Assembly: GCF_000828085.3 (NCBI RefSeq)
Contig: NZ_JXCA02000016.1
Location: 467,987 to 514,925, forward strand
Direction of reading: 5' to 3'
Length of the DNA stretch: 46,939 bases
Source of the DNA: Scytonema tolypothrichoides VB-61278
Lineage (GTDB): Bacteria > Cyanobacteriota > Cyanobacteriia > Cyanobacteriales > Nostocaceae
Position 1 is the stretch's first letter; each line of letters begins with the position of its first letter. A program made the translations under genes and the position numbers. The notes beneath the pieces were generated by a model that worked only from the letters and a program-made list of their open reading frames with translations, had not been told where the DNA came from and did no database searches. Below are positions 16,695-24,527 of the stretch, one piece after another.

Positions 16695-16723
16695 ACTATA
16701 CCGTCTGGACGGTTTTGTGTCAA
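16695..16723 (-). promoter_or_regulatory. tetR promoter with embedded operator
   Basis: On the minus strand TTGACA (16718-16723) and TATAGT (16695-16700) are separated by exactly 17 bp, a near-consensus sigma-70-type promoter. The inverted repeat ACCGTC-N2-GACGGT (16700-16713) fills the spacer, the usual place for a TetR operator. Binding would block polymerase. The predicted start is near 16688. Confidence 0.8.
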
Positions 16724-16729
16724 CCATTC

Positions 16730-16975
16730 ATAGCATTTCAATTTTTGATGGCTACAAATTCTGATGATACTGCAACTATCGGTGAGAGAGTAAGACAAAG
16801 CGCTTTTTGTCAATCAGTTAAAATACTCATACCAATTCTTTATGAAGCTACACTAAATAAAGCTTCAAGAATGAAATCGTAAAAAGTCAGAGAAGCTATT
16901 ACCTCAGGTCATATGGCAGCTTTGGTGAGCAACAAGCCAAGACTTTGTTTCTTATATTCTGCAATTCTAGCCGCC
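16730..16975. other. Non-coding stretch between tetR promoter and IS remnant
   Basis: I see no convincing gene here. A short plus-strand frame (from ATG 16749) lacks any recognisable domain or good ribosome binding site. An ATACCAATTC half-repeat near 16829-16838 matches the arms of the inverted-repeat element at 39916-40016. Confidence 0.35.
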
Positions 16976-17269
16976 TTAAAGAACAACGCGATCGTACCTC
17001 TTCCCGGCGTTTCCCATAACCTCCCAGGCATTACTTTCCCACCGTCTTAGGGTTGCTCTAATTGTGTGCTCGTGGCACTCAAAAATCTTAGCGATACGCA
17101 TGATTGCGTCTGCGCCCTGCGCAATCGCTGGTACTGTCCATCCTTGGGCATTGAGTCGCAACATATGAGCGCGGTCGCGCGTACGTTGAGGTACTGTAGT
17201 CGCAACGCGTAATTCTGACATAGTACGGTCTTGTTCATCAGTCAATACAATCTGAGTCGGAGGAGGCAT
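16976..17269 (-). pseudogene. IS630-type transposase N-terminal remnant with internal repeat
   Basis: The 97-codon frame begins like the DNA-binding N-terminus of an IS630-type transposase (LTDEQDRTMSELRVATTVPQ, then RDRAHMLRLNAQGW and FECHEHTIRATLRRWE). The DDE catalytic domain is missing, so it is a remnant. Within the helix-turn-helix, the expected AIAKIFECHE is interrupted by ten extra residues encoded by a palindromic repeat (17091-17128). The frame degenerates after residue 80. Confidence 0.75.
17091..17128 (+). repeat. 38-bp palindromic repeat splitting a HIP1 site
   Basis: The element starts GCGAT and ends ATCGC, with ACGCATGATTGCGTC and GCGCCCTGCGC hairpin segments inside. Removing 17096-17125 (exactly 30 bp, ten codons) leaves GCGATCGC, a HIP1 octamer, and restores the transposase motif. 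The same family occurs at 31559-31595 and 46071-46135. Confidence 0.7.
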
Positions 17270-17351
17270 ATAGGGCGGTGACTCAACAAAATTTATACCT
17301 TCCTTCTATCTTAATATTTAATTGAAGCCACCTACTTGATGTACAGGGAAG

Positions 17352-18245
17352 CTAATCAGATGGTAGCTTTTGCAATAACTCTTGAGTTAATTGATAAAAT
17401 GCTTTTGACCCTGCTGTGCCGGGATTGTTCAAAACAACAGGCATAAAACTGTCAACAGCCTTAGCAACATTCACATCAACTGGTATTTGTGTCTGACAAA
17501 TTTTTGCATCGCCAAAATCTTGATGAACGCGCTGCATGACTTGTTTGTAATATCTTCCGCTGAGAAAGTTAGCGTTAGACATTGTAAAGATGATTCCCAG
17601 CATTTGTATATCTATATGTACTTCATGTTCGTGACTTTCTTTCAACTGGGCGATGCGTCTTTCCAATAATTGAATACCCACAACGGATAATGGTTCTGGT
17701 TTAGCAGGAAGTATATAGTAATTACTAGTTGCTAAAGCACTACGAGTCAAAAGATTATATCCAGGAGCGCAGTCTAAGATGATAAAATCATATTCTTGCC
17801 GAATGGGTTCTAAGATTTTTCCAACCAAAACTCTTTCAAAACGATTCCAAATCGTTTCAAATTCATTCTCACCCAAACTGACTGCTTGTTGATGCAGCAT
17901 TTCTGAGACAACAAATTCATCGTACAAGTCAATATCTCCTGGTAATAAATCTAGTCCAGGGAGATTGCAAACTTGAGGCTGAATAATATCTCGAATTGTC
18001 AATTTTGCTCTTGACGAAGGGCTAATAACGTCATCTATCAAATATCTCAATGTCCGTTTGTTTTTGCGAAGCTTCGCAAAGTCCAAAGGGGACATAAGAC
18101 TGAGTGTGGCACTAATTTGGCTATCTAAGTCAAGGACAAGCACCCGCTTGTTATAATTTTTGACTAAACAAGTCGCCATATTCACTGTGAGGGTGGTTTT
18201 GCCAACTCCGCCCTTCATATTTGCAGTAGCAATAACATATCCCAT
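17352..18245 (-). CDS. ParA/MinD-type ATPase
   Basis: A 297-residue ParA-family P-loop ATPase with the deviant Walker A KGGVGKTT (residues 11-18), LDLDSQ after the second strand and the Walker B-like region FIILDCAPG. It is soluble, with no N-terminal DNA-binding domain. ParA proteins usually position plasmids, chromosomes or large protein complexes using ATP-driven nucleoid binding. No ParB gene or parS-like site is visible nearby, so classic partition is not supported. It lies 236 bp downstream of the exonuclease/Cas4/FtsK fusion on the same strand, so it may belong to that cluster as a positioning factor (inference) or be independently transcribed. Confidence 0.9.
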   Translation of the reverse strand: MGYVIATANMKGGVGKTTLTVNMATCLVKNYNKRVLVLDLDSQISATLSLMSPLDFAKLRKNKRTLRYLIDDVISPSSRAKLTIRDIIQPQVCNLPGLDLLPGDIDLYDEFVVSEMLHQQAVSLGENEFETIWNRFERVLVGKILEPIRQEYDFIILDCAPGYNLLTRSALATSNYYILPAKPEPLSVVGIQLLERRIAQLKESHEHEVHIDIQMLGIIFTMSNANFLSGRYYKQVMQRVHQDFGDAKICQTQIPVDVNVAKAVDSFMPVVLNNPGTAGSKAFYQLTQELLQKLPSD

Positions 18246-18481
18246 TGGTTAATTCCTCTAATAAAGCCTTCTCATGTACTTAACGCCAACGTTTCATTAT
18301 AGATATAAAATTTTTGCTAATTTTAATATTTCTAAATTGTCAAGAGTATGACCTCAACCAGACTTTTTCAATTAAAGTAGTCAAAATTATAGCAGTGAGT
18401 GGTACATTAGTGAAGGAATTTTAAGTGTATCACTAACAGCTTCCGTACTTGTAGTCCAGCTGTAGATACTCAGTAAAGTTG

Positions 18482-21079
18482 CTAGATCAACGGTAGTCGA
18501 ATCTCAGTCGCTAATAAACTTTGTAAGCGATCCAATTGAGAACCTATTTGGTAGAGTAAATCGCCTTTCCCTAATAAACGAGCACCGGCTGTTTGTTTAC
18601 CTCCCAAAATAATAGCTGAATCTGCTTCACTAGCAGTTCTCAGTGCAACCCTCCCTGGTAAATTTGAGCGAATAATTGGGGTGACAATACCAGCTTCCGG
18701 GCGTTGAGTGGCGATAATTAGATGAATTCCTGCGGCTCTTGCCATTGCACCCAGTCGTTTTATACTTTGTTCTAATGCTGTGCGAGACTCCTTTTCTGCC
18801 ATGAAATCAGCGTATTCATCAAAGATGCAGACAATTCTAGGCAAAGGCTGACGAGAACGTTGATTATAAGTACTCAAGTCAGCGCATTTTGCTTTTTCAA
18901 ACCGCTGATAGCGCGATTCCATTTCTGTGAGGAGTTCTTGCATGAGTTCAATGGCGCGATCGCTGTCTTTCACAACAGGAGAATACAACCACTGCATCCG
19001 TTCAAACTCAGGAAATGTCACTCGTTTAGGATCAACGAGGGCGATTTGCAAATGTGCAGGGGAATGACGCAAGATGAGACTGAGAAGAAGCGATCGCAAA
19101 TACTCACTCTTCCCACTTCCAGTTGTCCCCCCAACCAAAAAGTGACACGTATTTGGATCAGACAAATCAGCTTCTATCAGTTGTCCCTCCAAATTTACCC
19201 CAATTGCAATTTTTACAGGTGCTGTTGCTGGTAAAACTTGCGATTTTATATAATTCTCAAACTTAGCAACTTGTCTGTCGGGACGAGGTAAATCAATACT
19301 GACATATCCCGCTTGAGGGGAAATCAGAGGCGGATTTGCTAACCCCAATTGAACTTGCAAATCTGCTGATAACTTTAGTATGGAGTTCACCTTAACACCA
19401 AGTTGAGGTTTAAGTTTCACTCGAACAAAAGCTGGACCAACAGCCGCCCCGTGGTAATCTACATTAATACCAAAAGATTGCAGCGTGTTCACTAAATCTT
19501 GTCCCATCTCATCAACATTATATGGTTGCTGATGATTGTTTTCCGTCTCCTCATCCTGCTCAACTTTTTCTTGTGGATTCTCTTCGTAGAATGATTCCTC
19601 ACCTTGAGATTCCACAAAGTAACTTTGACACTTTTGCTGCTGTGGACAAATTTTGCACAAGTGAGGCTGGGTTGTTAAAGGTGGAGAATTAGGTAATGGT
19701 GGTTCCCAAGTCAACCATTGACGCATTTGCTGTAATTTATAAGGAATCAACTGATGTACTGTATTTTCCAGTTGTTCCCAGGAATACTGATACTCTTTGA
19801 ATTCTGGCAAAACACAGTAAACTGCTGAGTCAACAGCTACTTTTTTCTTTTGCCACAGCATATAACTATAAAGCGCAACTTGAGCTAATTGTGCTGATGG
19901 ATCGGCTGGTTGATAAGTTTTAAATTCCACCACACAAAGGCGCTTTTTTTCAAAATTGTAGACTAAGCAATCAAATTCTCCTGCTAGCCGTTGCTGTGTG
20001 TCATCCGGCAGATTAAAGTAGTACTCAAGCTTGCGCTCTTCAGTGATAAAAGTGTCACGAATAAGTGTTTCTGCACTGCAGTAGCGACGATTGATGATTA
20101 GCAATTGAGCAAACTGTTTGATGAGTCCTTGTAATCCCTGCCAAACTTTGAATAATGCTTGTGCTTGACTATGGTCTTTTTTTATGCTTTCTTGTAAATG
20201 AGAATAAAACTTTATTTCATAAAAAATTTCTTGTAGACGAGAGGCTATTTCTTCTATCTGTGATTGTGGTGTGGTTGACTTCAAAAAATCTACAAATCGA
20301 GGTTCCTGAGCAAGCAAATCCACAAAATCATTAGCGAATTGATGAAAAGTGTTACCAATTCCAACAGCATTTTCTGGTGGCAAAAATAATGTATTGCCTC
20401 CAAAGCGCTGATTGAGATAAAATAAGCGTGGGCATTCAAAAGCAACTCGGACTTTTGTAGCGCTTAAAGATAATTGTTCAGATTTTTTTCTTGATTTTGA
20501 ACCATTAGCTACCATATCAAAAATACTACTTACAGCATTAGGGTTAGAAATTTCCAATAAGCGACGATGGACAGCAGCCAGATAGACTGTATCCATCGCA
20601 GCATAGTTTAGTTGTTTTTGTGTGAGAGGTCGTTTTCCCCAGTCGCTTCCCTGTTCTTCTTTATCTACATTAGAGAATTGACAAAGTTCTGTTGCTAAAG
20701 TTTTCAGTTGTAGATTAGAAACTTGCAAAACTTCGGGGGTAATTTTTCGGGCTAACTTCAGCGTACAGGTAACATTTGGTGCTTGCTTACCTCCGAGATA
20801 TTTTAAATCAAAGCTGGCGTTATGAAAGACCTTTTCTATTTGAGGATTAGCTATAATTTGATTAATAAAATATGCTGCTAAATCAGGTTTGTTCAATACA
20901 TCGAGGATAAAAGCAGAGTCACTTGTTAAGTTTGTCGGTTCAGCTAGAACTTGAATGAGCGACAGTCTGGGATAGTAAGTATCCCAGTCAGCGATTTCTG
21001 TATCTACCCATAGGGTTTTAGCCGAGGCGAATTTGTCTATTTGCGCCCGGATTTCAGTAGCTTGTGTGAGGTATTGCAT
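18482..21079 (-). CDS. DEDDy exonuclease-Cas4-like nuclease-FtsK motor fusion
   Basis: An 865-residue protein with three enzymatic modules. Residues 1-190 form an RNase D/DnaQ-like 3'-5' exonuclease with all DEDDy residues: Asp 26, Glu 28, Asp 91 (HNASFD), Tyr 159 and Asp 163 (YAAMD). Residues 205-490 are a Cas4/RecB-like PD-(D/E)XK nuclease: His 246, Asp 370 (GEFD), Glu 385-x-Lys 387 (VEFK), and four Cys for a 4Fe-4S cluster (216, 475, 478, 484). After an acidic linker (495-520), residues 525-865 resemble FtsK/SpoIIIE: a beta-type domain, Walker A GGTTGSGKS (650-658), Walker B IVCIFDE (Asp 754) and ATQRP (790-794). There is no membrane domain or winged gamma domain. It follows the AAA ATPase by 22 bp. 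A DNA-translocating nuclease is the natural reading; the cellular role is unknown. Confidence 0.9.
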   Translation of the reverse strand: MQYLTQATEIRAQIDKFASAKTLWVDTEIADWDTYYPRLSLIQVLAEPTNLTSDSAFILDVLNKPDLAAYFINQIIANPQIEKVFHNASFDLKYLGGKQAPNVTCTLKLARKITPEVLQVSNLQLKTLATELCQFSNVDKEEQGSDWGKRPLTQKQLNYAAMDTVYLAAVHRRLLEISNPNAVSSIFDMVANGSKSRKKSEQLSLSATKVRVAFECPRLFYLNQRFGGNTLFLPPENAVGIGNTFHQFANDFVDLLAQEPRFVDFLKSTTPQSQIEEIASRLQEIFYEIKFYSHLQESIKKDHSQAQALFKVWQGLQGLIKQFAQLLIINRRYCSAETLIRDTFITEERKLEYYFNLPDDTQQRLAGEFDCLVYNFEKKRLCVVEFKTYQPADPSAQLAQVALYSYMLWQKKKVAVDSAVYCVLPEFKEYQYSWEQLENTVHQLIPYKLQQMRQWLTWEPPLPNSPPLTTQPHLCKICPQQQKCQSYFVESQGEESFYEENPQEKVEQDEETENNHQQPYNVDEMGQDLVNTLQSFGINVDYHGAAVGPAFVRVKLKPQLGVKVNSILKLSADLQVQLGLANPPLISPQAGYVSIDLPRPDRQVAKFENYIKSQVLPATAPVKIAIGVNLEGQLIEADLSDPNTCHFLVGGTTGSGKSEYLRSLLLSLILRHSPAHLQIALVDPKRVTFPEFERMQWLYSPVVKDSDRAIELMQELLTEMESRYQRFEKAKCADLSTYNQRSRQPLPRIVCIFDEYADFMAEKESRTALEQSIKRLGAMARAAGIHLIIATQRPEAGIVTPIIRSNLPGRVALRTASEADSAIILGGKQTAGARLLGKGDLLYQIGSQLDRLQSLLATEIRLPLI

Positions 21080-21101
21080 TGGCTAAAATTTAAAACAAAA
21101 A

Positions 21102-23240
21102 TCATATTTTAGCTATGAAACAAATTAATTGGTCTTGTAGCTTAGCTTTTGGATTAATAATTTTAACTTTCTGTTCCTGACACAAGAGTTCAATCAATAG
21201 TTGAACATCAGGTTCTTTAACGAAAGAAAACTGACTGCTAGATTGTGTCATTAAAGTTGGTACACCCATGTAACCTTGGGTTTTGATTAGATTTAATAAG
21301 AAATCTTTGACAAGTCTTAGATCTTGTTTTCCATTTCTATGTTCTGGTTCAGGATCTTGTTTATAAACGATTCCTAAATCTTGTAACAAAGTACATTTTT
21401 CTAAAATTTTTGACTCACGGATTAAAGATTGTAATTGTTGTAAAGTAATAGTCTTACCTGCAATAACTAATTCCTGAGCAAGTGCAGAATTGACTAAGCT
21501 GTGATACGTCCCCAAATAATGAACAGAAGTCAAATGTGGCTTGAGATGACGATGATTAGTATAGGTGAAAATCTGTTTGTAGAGCTGATTTCCAGCAAGA
21601 TCTGGTTTCCCTAATCCTCCAGCCCGAATTAAGTACATAGTTTGGCAGAGATTTTGCTGAATCGCTTTCTGACAAGCACTCATCACATTGAAAAAACTTG
21701 TCATATGTGAATCTTCTGTCCAGACTATTCCTACTCGTTCACCCTTACCAGGTTGTTGATAACTTAGGGAATAACTGGCGTACTTTCCACTTATGAGTTT
21801 GGTCTTAATTCCTTGTACTTCTAAGGCGGCTAGAGCTTCTTGCAACATCCCAATAAGTTCGGGAGCAGCTAACAGAGTAATTTTGGTGATTTTCTCCTGA
21901 ACTTTTTTATATTCTTTTTGCCATAGCAACTTGAATTCTGCTTCACTTTTCTCACTCTCATTCGGCTGATTAATAATTATCGGCGTTTCAGGAGTATTAG
22001 GTTTTTGAGTGACACGGGCAATAACTTTTTTATTATTGCCTGTCTGTTGTGATGTCAGAATTACCAAAGGTTTAGTAGTATCAGTTGTTTTCGTGTTTAA
22101 TATTGAAAGTTTATACTTTTGATACTCCTGTTTACCCAATTTTAGTGCATTTCTGGGCAGAGTTTTGCCACCAGGAAAATTCTCCTCTAATAATTGCCTC
22201 TTTAAAGGGAAAATAGGAGAAGTAGGCTGAGAGTTTGCTTCGTGGTGTAATGCCTTCAACCTATAAGCCCAGAGAGCTTCTGCTTGATCTAGTGTAATAA
22301 GTTTTAACTGAATTGATCGTTCAATCCTAGCTCTATCAGCAGTTTGAATGCGAGCATTATTTCTCTTCCAGGTATCAGTAATGACACTTATGATGACAAG
22401 AAAATTTTTGAGATAGTTATTATGGATAGTTGTATTAACATTAAATAAAACCTGAAAATCCTGAGATCCATCTGGTAAGCGAGGAATGTTGTCTAAATTA
22501 TCAAAACATAAAACGATAGGCTGAGTTTCAGTAGCAATCTTGCCAAAGTTAGCTAAGATATTTTTAGCTGCATCTTCTGAATCAATACAGTGTTTGACTT
22601 TCAACTCTTGCATAGACTCTTCACTCAAGTTATCCCCTTTTAACCACTCGCAGGCTAACGGGTATAGTTCTGGATTTGTCAGATCATGCAACACACCAAA
22701 AAAAATGTCAGCATTGTAAATGCCTGCTTGTTTATAGGTTTGCTTAAGATGCTTGATGAATTTTTGGCGATCGCTTTGTAATAATAGCCAGATACTATCA
22801 TTAAAAAATCTCTGCTGAAGATTGCGTTGCGTAAAGGCAGATAAGCTTTTTAGCCATAACATCAACTGAGATTCTTGCTCACCTTCTGGCACTTGAATTA
22901 AACTATCAACTGTGTAGCGTAGGACATGACGCCAGATGTAATCGCTATCAGCCCAAGGATCAATATAGGCAAAAAACGCTTTGGGGTTAAAGGTGCGTTT
23001 GAGCCGACCTAATAAATAACTTTTACCAGAACCTGGGTCACCTAAAAGCAACACACTACGACTACGATTGTCTGTGGAAACTAAATCTAATAGCTCTTCA
23101 AATGCAGCTATTGTTTCTTGATGAATTGACTCAACCATTAACATTGAGTCTTGTTGTTCTCCCCAAAAGTTACCGGGTTTCAAATTTGTCAGGTCAAAAG
23201 GGTTTACCTCGCGTTTAATGATGTCGTTTATGGATGGCAT
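21102..23240 (-). CDS. Large AAA-type ATPase with uncharacterised C-terminus
   Basis: A soluble 712-residue protein. The N-terminal P-loop module has Walker A GDPGSGKS (67-74), Walker B VLCFDNLD (Asp 247) and an arginine-rich ARIERSIQLK segment followed by a helical lid, the layout of Orc/STAND-like AAA ATPases. Residues 370-440 are a low-complexity linker. Residues 440-600 form an alpha/beta domain I do not recognise (GIVWTEDSHMTSFFNVMSA, then MYLIRAGGLGKP). The C-terminus (about 635-705) looks like a winged helix. It lies 59 bp after the winged-helix gene and 22 bp before the FtsK fusion, so the three are probably one operon. It may load or switch the fusion nuclease (inference). Confidence 0.8.
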   Translation of the reverse strand: MPSINDIIKREVNPFDLTNLKPGNFWGEQQDSMLMVESIHQETIAAFEELLDLVSTDNRSRSVLLLGDPGSGKSYLLGRLKRTFNPKAFFAYIDPWADSDYIWRHVLRYTVDSLIQVPEGEQESQLMLWLKSLSAFTQRNLQQRFFNDSIWLLLQSDRQKFIKHLKQTYKQAGIYNADIFFGVLHDLTNPELYPLACEWLKGDNLSEESMQELKVKHCIDSEDAAKNILANFGKIATETQPIVLCFDNLDNIPRLPDGSQDFQVLFNVNTTIHNNYLKNFLVIISVITDTWKRNNARIQTADRARIERSIQLKLITLDQAEALWAYRLKALHHEANSQPTSPIFPLKRQLLEENFPGGKTLPRNALKLGKQEYQKYKLSILNTKTTDTTKPLVILTSQQTGNNKKVIARVTQKPNTPETPIIINQPNESEKSEAEFKLLWQKEYKKVQEKITKITLLAAPELIGMLQEALAALEVQGIKTKLISGKYASYSLSYQQPGKGERVGIVWTEDSHMTSFFNVMSACQKAIQQNLCQTMYLIRAGGLGKPDLAGNQLYKQIFTYTNHRHLKPHLTSVHYLGTYHSLVNSALAQELVIAGKTITLQQLQSLIRESKILEKCTLLQDLGIVYKQDPEPEHRNGKQDLRLVKDFLLNLIKTQGYMGVPTLMTQSSSQFSFVKEPDVQLLIELLCQEQKVKIINPKAKLQDQLICFIAKI

Positions 23241-23299
23241 AGTTGTATTGAGGTGAGAATAGCGAACTGAGTTTTAGTGTGAAAAAGACTGATATATTG

Positions 23300-24151
23300 C
23301 TAGTTGACGCTGATAAAGAACACTGGACCACCAATATTCTGGATAATTCCAGCATCAATTTGTTCTGGAGTATAGGCGTTAGCTTCTTGCAAGGTACTTA
23401 ACTCAATTTGGTCACTCGCTTGCAGACGATAAAGTGCTTTATCAACTTCTTCCCGCGATAGCGGAGGTTGTAACTTTTGCCGCAAATGAAAGATTGGCAA
23501 ATAATTGTCAGTACCCAGTTCCCGATCCAATCTCCGGATAGTTTCTAAAATTTCTTCGTCAGTCAAATTGACAATTGTTACAGCAGCCGATTCTTCACTC
23601 TTGTGTGCTGAAGTACAGACTTCCTCAGGCTTACTATGTAGAGATTTCCGCAAAAAGCGCAGGTAATTATTCAGCAAATCCAAGTTAATCGTTGCAGCGC
23701 CCTTCGGACTATAATCTTCCCGTAAATACTCCAGTCCTCGTTCAGTCAGCCATACCTCAGCTTTAGTCTTTTTGATTTTGGATTCAGCGTCAATCAATCC
23801 CCGTTCACTCAGAGTTTTCAATATCTCCTCTTTCTCAGGCGCTTTCAATGACGACATTTTGATTTTGCTAGGGGAGACTTTACCAGCAGCTTTACTTATC
23901 TTTTCCAGCACCTTGAGTTCTTGGTCTGTGATAGGTAACTGAGCTTGTTCAAGTTTAAGCAGGGCGTTACCAGGTGGTAAAATCTTAACTGAGGCAATCT
24001 CGCGGGAATAGTCTAGTAGTTCGCGATCGCCTAAACTTTGACAAATTCTATCTTTACCCTTAAAAGATTTAAAACCACTAGCACTAAGACTTGACCGATA
24101 ATTGGCACATCCTAGTAACTTGAGTAGAAACTTTAACTCATTTGTATCCAT
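23300..24151 (-). CDS. Protein with several predicted winged-helix modules
   Basis: A 283-residue soluble protein with no enzymatic motif. Three segments look like winged-helix or related DNA/protein-binding domains: about 1-65; 75-147 (ELKVLEKISKAAGKVSPSKI, ending WLTERGLEYL); and 197-272 (LTDEEILETIRRLDREL then LSREEVDKALYRL). A charged linker joins the last two. It is the first gene of the presumed operon with the AAA ATPase and the exonuclease/Cas4/FtsK protein, so it is a candidate DNA-recognition or regulatory subunit. The gene is preceded by a 376-bp divergent intergenic region. Function is unknown. Confidence 0.7.
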   Translation of the reverse strand: MDTNELKFLLKLLGCANYRSSLSASGFKSFKGKDRICQSLGDRELLDYSREIASVKILPPGNALLKLEQAQLPITDQELKVLEKISKAAGKVSPSKIKMSSLKAPEKEEILKTLSERGLIDAESKIKKTKAEVWLTERGLEYLREDYSPKGAATINLDLLNNYLRFLRKSLHSKPEEVCTSAHKSEESAAVTIVNLTDEEILETIRRLDRELGTDNYLPIFHLRQKLQPPLSREEVDKALYRLQASDQIELSTLQEANAYTPEQIDAGIIQNIGGPVFFISVN

Positions 24152-24527
24152 ACGGATTTTCGCTTGTATTTAAATCAGCACCACTCTAGCCCAAATGGCA
24201 ATAATTGACACCTCTTTTTATCCTAACTAGATTTTAGGTATTTAAACAGGGTGAGTGTTATCCAAATATCAATTAAGTTATGTCCTGCAGACACGCTACT
24301 ATGCTGGGCACATTTAAAGCGAGAGTTCATAAACACAACATATTACAATGTAATATAAAATTCTGTTCGTGCCTTTGTGATATCTAGATTGGGAAACCCT
24401 CCTGTAGTACTGGCTCCTTTTTGCGTGAGGTATGGAGTCATACCTGTTAAAAATATCCGGAAAACAAGTCTCATGAATGGAATAGCTATCTCAGCATCAT
24501 GAGAAAAGATGCACATCGGGGGCTAAT
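24152..24527. promoter_or_regulatory. Divergent region between nuclease operon and Z-alpha-like gene
   Basis: This spacer must hold promoters for both directions. Its main feature is the perfect palindrome ATATTACA-A-TGTAATAT (24340-24356), a plausible operator near the middle. No gene is seen. Confidence 0.5.
24340..24356. promoter_or_regulatory. 17-bp palindrome, candidate operator
   Basis: The 8-bp arms ATATTACA/TGTAATAT flank a single A. The site lies 189 bp from the winged-helix gene start and 172 bp from the plus-strand gene start. The symmetry suggests a dimeric regulator, which could be encoded elsewhere. Confidence 0.5.

Noticed and set aside
17352-18245. Plasmid partition locus (ParA)
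   Set aside because: No ParB gene, no parS-like repeats and no replication gene are present, so an integrated plasmid partition system is not supported.
18482-21079. Stand-alone CRISPR Cas4 or chromosomal FtsK cell-division protein
   Set aside because: No CRISPR array or cas1/cas2 is present; there is no FtsK membrane domain or gamma domain, and the gene order does not match either case.
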